A model generated the notes under the pieces. The model ran no database searches and was not told the DNA's origin. It saw only the letters and a list, made by a program, of their open reading frames with translations. The translations under genes and the position numbers were made by a program. A stretch of 64,000 nt of DNA from Vibrio sp. DW001. Lineage in GTDB: Bacteria; Pseudomonadota; Gammaproteobacteria; Enterobacterales; Vibrionaceae. The stretch is from assembly GCF_029016285.1 (NCBI RefSeq), contig NZ_CP091976.1:1617042-1681041 (forward strand). The letters are read 5' to 3'. This document shows positions 46,871 through 54,770 of this stretch, piece after piece. Numbering within the stretch: position 1 is the stretch's first letter; every line of letters begins with the position of its first letter.

Positions 46871-48349
46871 TTAAAGTTTGAACTGCATTAATGCGGCGAA
46901 GATACGGAACTGATTCACGATGTCTGGCTTGAACACACAGTTCAAACGGTTCTTATCGTTTTCGTCCCGATACAATTCTAACGTCTCTTTGAAACCTTCG
47001 AAGTCTTCCATCAACGCGCTCGGCACCCAGTCATCACTTGCTAATTCGATGATGGCAAGGCGCATAATCTTTGGTGTCACCACTGGCTGACCAGGGTCAA
47101 GGCGATCAAGAACATCGTCACCGGCCAACTTATGGCGAGGGAATCGGTTAGTCACCATGGTTCGAAGTGAGTAACGTAAGTAACCCAATGTCGCTGGTGT
47201 CGTGATATCGAGGTAACTTGGGTCTGGGTCGCCATACACGTTCTCACGGTACATTGATACTTCACGCTCAATCGCAATTTCATTACCTGGCGTAACGGAA
47301 TAGGTCGCAATGCCATCGTGCAGAAGTAGATTGCGTTCGGTCATATCCCACTGAGCGGTTTTAGCCGGTGGTAGCAAACTGGTCAGCACTAACGTTTGAA
47401 GAGGGCGTGCAGGGTCAATACCCAGTGAGTAAGATGCACGGCCAGCATAAGCGGCTGCAAATTCCCAAGGCGAGTTTGGCGAACTGTTCGTACCCATACA
47501 CGTAAACAAGAAGTCATTACGCGCAGAGCCAAACGCACCCGTCTCAGCAAAGGTGCCACGGAACGCGGTATAAGCAATGCCTTCAATCATCTTGAGTGGG
47601 CCCCAGCGATTAATCAGCTCGTCACGTAGGTCATTCATTGATTGGGTATCGTTAAATGGCATCACGATATGGTTGTACCATTCGTTCGGAATAGCCGCGA
47701 TAACAGCGCTCATGTCTGGCGTTCCTGCGCCGCCTGTCATGGCAGTAATCGCAATAGTCACACCACTAGGCAAGAACTCACCGTCGTAGTAGTTGTAACG
47801 GATATCGATATCGTCGCCCGTAATACCTGTCCATTTACACGTCAGCTCTACAATATTTGTCTCAGCTGTTTTCAAAGCAGCAGTAACAGGCAGGTTGGTA
47901 TCAGCATTCACCTTAGCAATGATGGCCGTCGCAATAGAATCAGCATCGTCCGTATCTTTCACCGTTACCTGCACGCTTTCGCCAGCAATCAATAAAGCGA
48001 TCACACCTGCTTTAACCGTGGTTGCAGTAACGGCAATCTCACCCTTAGCCGCACTTGCTGCTAAGTCAGCCACACCCAATGCATACACGTCTGTATATTC
48101 ATTGGTTTTGCGGAACTTCTTAAGCGAACGAGAAAGCATTGAACCTTTACCATAAAGGTCATCCATTTGGCTTTCACTTGTCGTAATGCGATTCAGCGTA
48201 AGTGCGTCAGCACTGCCCGTTGCCAGCTGTTGGCCAAGGACTAATACTTTCTGAGCCAAAGCGGGTGTGCCTGAATTCGCTTCGCTGTTGTCGATCTCGA
48301 TATAAACGAGTGGTACTCGAATATCGTTAGGAATAGAGCCTAATGACAT
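46871..48349 (-). CDS. Mu gpL-like contractile tail sheath protein
   Basis: A 492-residue tail sheath, which contracts to drive the tube through the envelope. The start (SIPNDIRVPLVYIEIDNSEA), the early LVLGQQLATGSA and the C-terminal DWVPSALMEDFEGFKETLEL and FRIFAALMQFKL (each in part) are typical. Length is normal. It follows gp38 by two bases. Confidence 0.93.
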   Translation of the reverse strand: MSLGSIPNDIRVPLVYIEIDNSEANSGTPALAQKVLVLGQQLATGSADALTLNRITTSESQMDDLYGKGSMLSRSLKKFRKTNEYTDVYALGVADLAASAAKGEIAVTATTVKAGVIALLIAGESVQVTVKDTDDADSIATAIIAKVNADTNLPVTAALKTAETNIVELTCKWTGITGDDIDIRYNYYDGEFLPSGVTIAITAMTGGAGTPDMSAVIAAIPNEWYNHIVMPFNDTQSMNDLRDELINRWGPLKMIEGIAYTAFRGTFAETGAFGSARNDFLFTCMGTNSSPNSPWEFAAAYAGRASYSLGIDPARPLQTLVLTSLLPPAKTAQWDMTERNLLLHDGIATYSVTPGNEIAIEREVSMYRENVYGDPDPSYLDITTPATLGYLRYSLRTMVTNRFPRHKLAGDDVLDRLDPGQPVVTPKIMRLAIIELASDDWVPSALMEDFEGFKETLELYRDENDKNRLNCVFKPDIVNQFRIFAALMQFKL

Positions 48350-48351
48350 GC

Positions 48352-48633
48352 TTATTCTCCTTCAGTTTTAGAGGTTGTAGCCTTGGCTTCTTTCGCCAGC
48401 GCTTTCTTTTGTTGCTCGATGGCATCGGCTTTTTCTTTTGCCAGCGCCGCCTTGGCTGCATCCCAATCTTTTTGATGGACTAGTACCACGTCGCCATCAT
48501 TAATTCTTCGAACCCAGTAACCTGTGCGTTCGACTTCTTCACCATCTGCGTTAACAAAACCACCGTCAGGTTTGCGTACAGGCACTTCGGCTTTCTTGGG
48601 TTTAATGGGGATCAGATTCTTTTTTAACGACAT
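48352..48633 (-). CDS. Mu gp38-like protein (DUF2635)
   Basis: A 93-residue protein of the DUF2635 family. The core RKPDGGFVNADGEEVERTGYW and the WVRRINDGDVV segment are typical; the last 30 residues are a Lys/Ala/Glu-rich helix longer than usual. Function unknown; it sits between gp37 and the sheath in all Mu-like phages. Confidence 0.85.
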   Translation of the reverse strand: MSLKKNLIPIKPKKAEVPVRKPDGGFVNADGEEVERTGYWVRRINDGDVVLVHQKDWDAAKAALAKEKADAIEQQKKALAKEAKATTSKTEGE

Positions 48634-48660
48634 GATTAAGTCCTATATTTGTGTCACGGT

Positions 48661-49251
48661 TTATTGAGGCAGCTTCACTTCACCATCAATGGTGGGTGCG
48701 CCATCTGCGATTTCACCTTTCAGACCAAAGGTAATGAAGTCATCTAACGTACTGAGATCAATCTCTTCATCTAAGTACCATTGCTGCGACCAAGTGACAG
48801 ACCAGATAGCAATACCAAGCTTGTCAATTTCACCGCTGTATAAATTGTCACTGCGTACGTTTTCAACGCGACCATAGGCCGTTGGCAGTGCGCTTCTATC
48901 CACCAGTTCACGCACCAACTTTCCTGCGACCACTTCAGCACGTAGGTCTTTTTCGTAACCGAACTGGTCGGTGGTAAACACATAGGCCACAAGGTTAACG
49001 TTACCAATTAAGCGATTACCCACGGTTTCATATTGCGGAACACGTAGGGCAGCAACACGAACGCCACCGTCACGGTTCGACATCCAGCGCTTAATATCAT
49101 CCGCTTTATCAAAGCGGCCAATGTGGCGCTCAACGGTTTGGATCTTTTCTATTTCACGTACACCACCTTCAAGCTTTGGCTTAAGGTACTGAACGATTTC
49201 ATTCACAGCCCAAACGGTAGAACCACTGGTGGTAAAGTCGGGTCTAGACAT
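48661..49251 (-). CDS. Mu gp37-like protein (Gp37 family)
   Basis: A 196-residue Gp37/DUF1834-family protein, probably a tail terminator or connector. It is recognised by its place and by AVNEIVQYLKPKLEG, FVTDQFGYEKDLRAEVVAG-like regions. The start overlaps gpG by eight bases. Confidence 0.75.
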   Translation of the reverse strand: MSRPDFTTSGSTVWAVNEIVQYLKPKLEGGVREIEKIQTVERHIGRFDKADDIKRWMSNRDGGVRVAALRVPQYETVGNRLIGNVNLVAYVFTTDQFGYEKDLRAEVVAGKLVRELVDRSALPTAYGRVENVRSDNLYSGEIDKLGIAIWSVTWSQQWYLDEEIDLSTLDDFITFGLKGEIADGAPTIDGEVKLPQ

Positions 49252-49786
49252 TCATTAACTCCTTCCAGAAGTTACCGATAACCGTATACACATCCGCTTG
49301 GTTGTCGGTACTTAACCCTAAAAATTCTCGCTGCGGTATGTTCATCATACGAGTGAAAGACGAGATGAATTGAGTTCTCTGAGGAATCGCTTTACCAAAG
49401 GCTTGTGTGATAAGGCGCGTATGAGCAGACACTTGAACCGGACCAGAAAAGCCATCTTGATGAACGCTAGCGTAAGCCAATGGCGATCCAACTCGAACTT
49501 GGTTTCGCTCCACTTGGAAAGTAATGGAGTCTCGCAAGTCTCCTTCACCAACCAATAGGGATTGATTTCCATGTCGAGTCTTCGCATAACTGCTAGACCA
49601 ATCATCCCAACGTTGACCATCAGGTGAAGTTTTCTCATCGGCAATTCTTCTCGTGGTTTGGTTTTCTACAACACTCCCTAAACTATCCAAAAGTTCCATT
49701 TTGTGCTTTGGGTCGCTTAGGGTTTCAAGCAGCTGTTGATAGCGCTCAAGCTCTTGCGTTCCCGTTACTTGAACACCAATCGACAT
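49244..49786 (-). CDS. Mu gpG-like virion morphogenesis protein
   Basis: A 180-residue phage virion morphogenesis (tail completion) protein. Typical: the start TGTQELERYQQLLETLSDP, VVENQTTRRIADEKTSPDGQRW (in part), then LLVGEGDLRDSITF and the SVHQDGF segment. In Mu the gene lies between F and I; here it lies between gp36 and gp37, a reordering. It shares one base with gp36. Confidence 0.85.
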   Translation of the reverse strand: MSIGVQVTGTQELERYQQLLETLSDPKHKMELLDSLGSVVENQTTRRIADEKTSPDGQRWDDWSSSYAKTRHGNQSLLVGEGDLRDSITFQVERNQVRVGSPLAYASVHQDGFSGPVQVSAHTRLITQAFGKAIPQRTQFISSFTRMMNIPQREFLGLSTDNQADVYTVIGNFWKELMNV

Positions 49787-50220
49787 TACAAGACGCCTCT
49801 CAAGCTTTTGCGAGTGAACTGACGCTCGTTCTCTTGAATCAGCTCAACCTTGCCCACGCTGCTTTCGCTTGGGGCTTCGATGGTTGGCAAACCAAGTTCG
49901 CGCTTGCCATTGGCTATCTCACGCAGGGTTTCAAGCTGCATCTTGTAGCGCTCTTCTAGTAAGTTAGTGGCCTGTTGGTCACGGTCGGCTAACCAGTAGA
50001 ACGCAATAGTGATGGCAACCTTATTCAACATACCTGGCACAGTCGGCAGTGGCAGAACATAACGACGACCTAAGAAAGAGTTAATCTCTTCATCGGCTTG
50101 GTCTAATGCCTGGTTAATCCAAACATCGTTGAGTTCGCCAGTGGTGCGGTCTACCGCAAAGTTCCACAGCATTTGCTCATCACGATCAAGTAGGTCTTGC
50201 TTGGTTGCGTAAGTTGCCAT
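49786..50220 (-). CDS. Mu gp36-like protein (DUF1320)
   Basis: A 144-residue DUF1320-family head-tail joining protein. Typical: YATKQDLLDRDEQMLW and the INQALDQADEEINSFLGRRY motif (in part), then PLPTVPGMLNKVAITIA. Gene and product length are normal. Confidence 0.87.
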   Translation of the reverse strand: MATYATKQDLLDRDEQMLWNFAVDRTTGELNDVWINQALDQADEEINSFLGRRYVLPLPTVPGMLNKVAITIAFYWLADRDQQATNLLEERYKMQLETLREIANGKRELGLPTIEAPSESSVGKVELIQENERQFTRKSLRGVL

Positions 50221-50244
50221 CGTATTTACTACCTTTTAAAAACG

Positions 50245-50868
50245 TTATTGCTGCATGTCTTGAAAATCGAGTACGTCTTCAAGCTCAACAACTTCAACTG
50301 TTAGGTGCGGCTCGTCGTGTACTCGCTTCGCCTTTTCAGGAGAGAGGAACACCACGCACTCTGGTTCATGATCTTTCGCATGAACTCGCGCAGACGCATC
50401 CGGCTCTTGTTCCACCACAAGCACCAGCTTTTCTTGGAGACGATGGAACTGAACGCCTGAGCGCCAAAACCCAGCATCTGATTTAGCGCATACTTTGAAA
50501 GCGCCAAGAATACCGATAGCGTCAACGCCATCCCCAGGATGAACCACATCATCTTTCTTTGAATCCACTTGCTCACTTGCCTTTCCTTCTTTGGTTTCAG
50601 TGCCCGCCATCGACGCATCTTGCTCCAGCTTGTCGTTCTCCCCCTTTTCAGGGTTCTTAGAATCAGGCTCTGATTGAGATGAACTTTCAGCTGTTGATGC
50701 TTCCGGCTCGGTTGTTTTTAACTGAACATTGGTTTCAGCTTCTGCTTCGGCCTTTAATTCAGCATCGGCGTTGTCTAGTGCTTTCTGTTCGGCTTCCGCT
50801 TTAGCGGTGGAGGGATTTCCTTCCACTTTTCCAACTTTTCCAGTTGTTGATTTTTTAGTTCCACTCAC
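50245..50868 (-). CDS. Mu gp35-like protein with long acidic N-terminus
   Basis: A 207-residue protein. The last about 85 residues are like Mu gp35 / HI1506 (FKVCAKSDAGFWRSGVQFHR, then PHLTVEVVELEDV). In front is about 115 residues of low-complexity sequence rich in Ala, Glu, Lys, Ser and Thr, which is unusual for this family (normally under about 130 residues in total). It could act as a spacer or decoration arm on the head. It follows the head-gene group. Confidence 0.7.
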   Translation of the reverse strand: MSGTKKSTTGKVGKVEGNPSTAKAEAEQKALDNADAELKAEAEAETNVQLKTTEPEASTAESSSQSEPDSKNPEKGENDKLEQDASMAGTETKEGKASEQVDSKKDDVVHPGDGVDAIGILGAFKVCAKSDAGFWRSGVQFHRLQEKLVLVVEQEPDASARVHAKDHEPECVVFLSPEKAKRVHDEPHLTVEVVELEDVLDFQDMQQ

Positions 50869-50906
50869 TGTGAACTCCTTTAAACGAATATTTAATGGCG
50901 ATTAAA

Positions 50907-51470
50907 TTACGGTTTAATGCCCCAGAAACTCATGATCACACCCGCTGAAGAGGGCAACCCATTAGCCGCACCAAATGAAACAATGGAAACCGTTCGGCTT
51001 GCATCGCTCGTTGAATGCATCCAACGGAATTTGTCACCCGCCAAGATGGAAACAGACACAGAATAATCAATCGCTCGCTTCTCATCGGTTGACTGGCTAT
51101 CTAAGGTAATCGGTCTCAAGCTGCCGTCATAAGCTACCCATTGGCCTGTTCCTGTATCGAACACTTCGATGAACATTCCCCAATCGGTACTTCCTGCACC
51201 TGCAAGCTCACGCAAAATGGAAACGTTCAAGCTCACCATTCCACTAAAGTCTTTAAGCGCTGTGGTTTCACCTGTTAATAAATCAAGGGAAAGGTCAGCA
51301 GACGCTAGAGGAATTTGGTTAAATTGAATCGCTTCTGGTGTGTTGTCTGCCGCGAGCGTTTGCTTTAAATCGTTCGCATCTGGCGTGACATAACTGGCAC
51401 GCATAAGCAAAACAGATTCAGGTGCTGGCGGTGCGCTTTGGCTTATCAGTGGTGAGTTTTCAAAAAACAT
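50907..51470 (-). CDS. hypothetical head-region protein
   Basis: A 187-residue protein from the ATG at 51470 (AAGG six bases upstream; the longer ORF overlaps the gene before it). The sequence is strand-rich with low charge (VSLNVSILRELAGAGSTDWGMFIEVFDTGTG, in part). I do not recognise the family. Being between the major head gene and gp35, it may be a capsid decoration or head fibre protein. Confidence 0.5.
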   Translation of the reverse strand: MFFENSPLISQSAPPAPESVLLMRASYVTPDANDLKQTLAADNTPEAIQFNQIPLASADLSLDLLTGETTALKDFSGMVSLNVSILRELAGAGSTDWGMFIEVFDTGTGQWVAYDGSLRPITLDSQSTDEKRAIDYSVSVSILAGDKFRWMHSTSDASRTVSIVSFGAANGLPSSAGVIMSFWGIKP

Positions 51471-51472
51471 AC

Positions 51473-51721
51473 TTAACCTTCCGTAACGATGACATCGCCT
51501 GTTGAGCTGGCGGTTCTTCCGTAAATGTTTTTCGCTACAGCGCGAGACCAACCAATGCCTTTTTCAAGCTTCAGTTGATGCCCAAACGTTTCAGCATCGG
51601 ATGGTGCTGAGTCTTCAACACGGTACTTCACAACGCTGCCTGCTTGGTTGTCCATATAACCCGCCGCAGCAGAAGAAATAAGCGTCCAAGTGTTTGGATT
51701 AAGTTCAACTTTTACAGTCAT
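51473..51721 (-). CDS. small head-region protein
   Basis: An 82-residue, strand-rich protein between the major head gene and the 187-residue protein, separated from it by only two bases. It includes NPNTWTLISSAAAGYMDN and GRTASSTGDVIVTEG. It could be a capsid decoration protein by size and place. Family not recognised. Confidence 0.55.
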   Translation of the reverse strand: MTVKVELNPNTWTLISSAAAGYMDNQAGSVVKYRVEDSAPSDAETFGHQLKLEKGIGWSRAVAKNIYGRTASSTGDVIVTEG

Positions 51722-51774
51722 GGCATAAATCCCTAAAGGTTGGCGGCATTGCTACCGCCAATCTGTCTTGCTGG

Positions 51775-52671
51775 TTAAGCGATGAATGGAGAAACGATCA
51801 CTTCTACGTCTTGGAAATACACGTTGGTATCACCACCTTCGATGAGCATTCGTTCAATCAATTTCTTCGCTGCCGCACGGTTCGCATAGCCAACCACAAG
51901 TGTGGTAGGGCGAACACCCAGAGGCACACCATCGGCACGTTTCATTCCGCCAAGTTGTTTAACCGCCGCTTCATAGTTCGCTTCCGTCAGCGCAGCTTTA
52001 GAGCCAATCGCTAATTGAGGGAAAGAGAAGCCAACTTCACAACGCCCATCAGTACCCGCTGCAAACTTGTTGTTGAACCAGGTGTACTCTTCTGTCGGGT
52101 TCATGTTTTTGAACACGAACGGACGACGGTTCTGATACACGATAGGCTTCAGCGTTTGCGAGTTATCAATCAAGAACCAAGGCGAACCTGTATCGGTTGA
52201 CGGGTCACCAACCACGTTCGAGAACGTTGAAGCAGGTGTCGTGTCTAACGGGTGGTCAGAATCAAAGTAGTTCTGGCCGTCATAACAAAGCGTGGTGAAA
52301 CCTGCTACAAGCAATGGATAAGCAAGCTTGTCTGGGAACATCGTTACCTGATCACCAAAACGTTCTGCCAATACTGAGTACTGACCGATTTGGTCATCTT
52401 CAACATTTTCACGGCTGATAGAGATAGAGCTTTCGAACGTCTTGTTTGTAATGGCGTAACCATGCTTACCCACATCAGCCAGCTGTCGGTCACCTACCCA
52501 TTCTTTAATCTCTGGTAAGTCTTTCAACCAACCATAGAAGTTAGAGGCACCAGAAGACGGAACTTCAGTAGCAATCTTGTCCCATTGTGGGTTTGCTCGT
52601 GAAACACCTTTCACGAACGAGGCGTTCATTGATACAAACAACGCTTCAATAATTTGAGCTTCAGTCGCCAT
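51775..52671 (-). CDS. Mu gpT-like major head protein
   Basis: A 298-residue major capsid protein of the Mu gpT family. The order is an N-terminal helical part with FKGVSRANPQWDKIATEVPSSGASNFYGWL-like sequence (in part), then KTFESSISISRENVEDDQIG and FDSDHPLDTTPAS. Length agrees with Mu gpT (about 305). It follows the protease/scaffold gene by two bases. Confidence 0.92.
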   Translation of the reverse strand: MATEAQIIEALFVSMNASFVKGVSRANPQWDKIATEVPSSGASNFYGWLKDLPEIKEWVGDRQLADVGKHGYAITNKTFESSISISRENVEDDQIGQYSVLAERFGDQVTMFPDKLAYPLLVAGFTTLCYDGQNYFDSDHPLDTTPASTFSNVVGDPSTDTGSPWFLIDNSQTLKPIVYQNRRPFVFKNMNPTEEYTWFNNKFAAGTDGRCEVGFSFPQLAIGSKAALTEANYEAAVKQLGGMKRADGVPLGVRPTTLVVGYANRAAAKKLIERMLIEGGDTNVYFQDVEVIVSPFIA

Positions 52672-52673
52672 GA

Positions 52674-53192
52674 TTACGCGTCCTTATTCAGTTCTTGGTT
52701 AGACGCGATAGAGTTCTTTGATGCTAGGAACTCTTCTTCGGTCAAATTCATCTTGCGACACATCGCAAGTTCGTCTTTATCTAACTGGCTGCCACCTTCA
52801 ACTTTCGGCTTCTTAACCTGGGAGTTGGTCGCAATAGATGGAGCACTCTTCACAAACGCTTCGAACTGCTCAACACCGCCTTCAGCACGACACATACCAA
52901 CAAACATTTCTTTGTTCGCTGGCGCAATCTTGCCTTCATCAATCGCAGCCTGAACCAAGCCATCGATTTTCTGATCGTCAATATCTTTTAACTGAGCTTC
53001 AGCCGTGGTGGCGCGATTCAGTGCAACGGTGTGTGTTTCAATTGGGATGAACTTAGTTAAGTCCGGCGTAGCGGCACGGTTTAGCGCAATGTCTTTCTCA
53101 GACTTAAGTGAATTAATTGCGGTAACACCTTGCTCTTCGGTCGCGTCTGCGGCTAGGCCAAGCGCGGCTGCAATCAGTTGTGAAAGCGGCAT
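52674..53192 (-). CDS. internal in-frame scaffold gene (gpZ-like)
   Basis: Inside gpI, an ATG at 53192 (DMPLSQLIAA) has GAGGAA six bases upstream, a strong site. Starting here gives about 172 residues, equal to the C-terminal helical scaffold half of gpI. In Mu the scaffold gpZ is made from just such an internal start of I. The sequence supports the same here. Confidence 0.6.
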   Translation of the reverse strand: MPLSQLIAAALGLAADATEEQGVTAINSLKSEKDIALNRAATPDLTKFIPIETHTVALNRATTAEAQLKDIDDQKIDGLVQAAIDEGKIAPANKEMFVGMCRAEGGVEQFEAFVKSAPSIATNSQVKKPKVEGGSQLDKDELAMCRKMNLTEEEFLASKNSIASNQELNKDA

Positions 53193-53663
53193 GTCGGTTT
53201 CCTCTTGTCGATTAAGGGCAGGTACATAAAAGTTAGGTTTGTTGGTTAAGCCAGCGCTGCTCATCGCAGTAATGACGCCTTGCTGGTCATAGTTAAAAGC
53301 AGGGGAGTAATACAGATATAACTTGTCGGTAATTTTATAGCGGCCGATATAGTTCCATTCGACTTGCGCCCAAATCTCACCTTCGCGGTTTTCTAGTGCC
53401 AGAATCCAACCCGCTGCATCAGCGTCTTTACCTTCTGGGCCACGAATCTCGGTAGCGTGTTCAATGTCGAAAGGAAGTTTTGCATCAAAGGCTGCAACAA
53501 TCGCATCAGGTTCGGTGTTCATCCACATGCGACCATCACGGCCTTTTACTTCACCCGCAGGAATCATTGGCAACCAAACGCTGTTAGTACCTTGTTCTTC
53601 ACCAAGGCCATCAATCATGCTGTTCGATAAGTTGAAACACATTGCCAGGTAAGTTTTTTTCAT
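52674..53663 (-). CDS. Mu gpI-like capsid protease
   Basis: A 329-residue phage protease of the Mu gpI family, which cuts scaffold during head maturation. The candidate catalytic His is in FDIEHATE (about residue 69), and the catalytic Ser is in MSSAGLTNKP (about residue 135). The C-terminal half, after about residue 158, is a helical scaffold. The ATG at 53663 has GGAG seven bases upstream, better than the ATG at 53675. It begins a new transcription unit after tandem terminators. Confidence 0.88.
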   Translation of the reverse strand: MKKTYLAMCFNLSNSMIDGLGEEQGTNSVWLPMIPAGEVKGRDGRMWMNTEPDAIVAAFDAKLPFDIEHATEIRGPEGKDADAAGWILALENREGEIWAQVEWNYIGRYKITDKLYLYYSPAFNYDQQGVITAMSSAGLTNKPNFYVPALNRQEETDMPLSQLIAAALGLAADATEEQGVTAINSLKSEKDIALNRAATPDLTKFIPIETHTVALNRATTAEAQLKDIDDQKIDGLVQAAIDEGKIAPANKEMFVGMCRAEGGVEQFEAFVKSAPSIATNSQVKKPKVEGGSQLDKDELAMCRKMNLTEEEFLASKNSIASNQELNKDA

Positions 53664-53747
53664 TACTCGCTCCATAAATCAGAACTTACATAACAACCTC
53701 CTCATTGGATTAGTTGGTATGAACTCGTTTCGTGGAGTTAAGAATGC

Positions 53748-53785
53748 AAAAAAAAAGCAACCGACGAGAAATAACGTCGGTTGCT
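53748..53785 (-). terminator. strong terminator before gpI
   Basis: A ten-base GCAACCGACG / CGTCGGTTGC stem with an eight-base loop and nine A on the left, read as U on the minus strand. Confidence 0.85.
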
Positions 53786-53843
53786 CTATTTTGGAGGAAA
53801 GGATGAATTGAAATACTTTTCTTGAGGGCTTAAAGATTACCCG

Positions 53844-53865
53844 AAAAAATCAGCTTATCAAGCTG
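53844..53865 (-). terminator. first of two tandem terminators after gp30
   Basis: A CAGCTT / AAGCTG stem with a three-base loop and AAAAAA on the left, read as U on the minus strand. Confidence 0.7.
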
Positions 53866-53975
53866 ACTTGTGCAATCTCACCTAAAATAGTTTACTGAAC
53901 CATGTTTAAACACTGTTTAAATCAACTCAGATTTGTTAGAACTTTTTTAAACGACACATTGTAGCCATTTTACAA

Positions 53976-54770
53976 CTAAGAGCCATTAGAGAGCGTCTCA
54001 CGCATTCTTGCTTCTTTTTGTAATAGGTCTTCTTGCATCGCTTCTTGGCGTGATTTACCAGGGTTGTAATTCCATCCTGGTTCAATGCCTTCTGGTAACA
54101 CTTCCACTTCACCCGTTCGCTTGTTTAACCACTGCTTAGTGCCACCTTCTGGCGAGTCGGTCGATACTTTATCATCAGCAATCAGTTTCTCAGCTTCAAA
54201 CTTAGAGACCTGGCGTATCCAACATTTGCAGCCCCAACCATTCGGTGGCATGTGGTTATCCCACCATGGGTCACCAACAGGAAGCAGCGTATCTTTCCAT
54301 TTAACGTGATCAACTCGATGCTCCATGGATGGCCCAAGCTGATAAAGCAAATAAGGCATGGCGCGTTTGGTTCGCTCGATGCGTTCCCATTGCCCAGCTG
54401 AACGTGCTGTTCTCATGTTGGTTTTGTAAATGGTCTTTACTCGGCCTTCACTGCCTAATTGAACGGGCTTTGAATCTCCGCTCAGTGGGTCAACCATTTC
54501 TTGAATGCCCCACCAACCAGACTTAACCAAGAGTGGCTTTAGAATATCTTGAAACTGCTTGAACGTTTGGCCTTGCTCGATGGCCTCTTCAACAATGGCT
54601 TTCACATCCACAAGAAGATCGGCATTCAGCATCTTTGCTACAGTGAATGCGTTGTTGTGCTCTTGCTTCCATACGTCGCGATAGTCAAAGCCAGGTTCTA
54701 TCCCTTTACTCTTGAACCATTCGAGCGATTCAACAGGGACTATGTTTTCAGACGCCAGGGCTTTAGACAT
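53976..54770 (-). CDS. Mu gp30 (F)-like head morphogenesis protein
   Basis: A 264-residue Mu protein F-like minor head protein, which acts near the portal. It has IKPLLVKSGWWGIQEMVDP-like sequence and the family core YKTNMRTARSAGQWERI, then HRVDHVKWKD and HMPPNGWGCKCWIRQVS. The ATG at 54770 overlaps the portal stop by eight bases. It is clearly shorter than Mu gp30 (about 425), lacking most of the C-terminal half. It is the last gene of its transcription unit. Confidence 0.85.
   Translation of the reverse strand: MSKALASENIVPVESLEWFKSKGIEPGFDYRDVWKQEHNNAFTVAKMLNADLLVDVKAIVEEAIEQGQTFKQFQDILKPLLVKSGWWGIQEMVDPLSGDSKPVQLGSEGRVKTIYKTNMRTARSAGQWERIERTKRAMPYLLYQLGPSMEHRVDHVKWKDTLLPVGDPWWDNHMPPNGWGCKCWIRQVSKFEAEKLIADDKVSTDSPEGGTKQWLNKRTGEVEVLPEGIEPGWNYNPGKSRQEAMQEDLLQKEARMRETLSNGS

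Larger units (their letters stand above)
53664..53975. other. non-coding gap between head-assembly blocks
   Basis: About 300 bases without a convincing ORF between gp30 and gpI. It holds two minus-strand hairpin terminators: 53844-53865 (CAGCTT / AAGCTG with a run of A on the left) and 53748-53785 (GCAACCGACG / CGTCGGTTGC with a run of A). A promoter for gpI (the equivalent of Mu PI) is expected in the last 80 bases before 53663, but I cannot fix it. Confidence 0.65.

Noticed and set aside
53786..53975. 16-codon ORF in the gap after gp30
   Set aside because: Too short, no ribosome-binding site, and followed by terminators.
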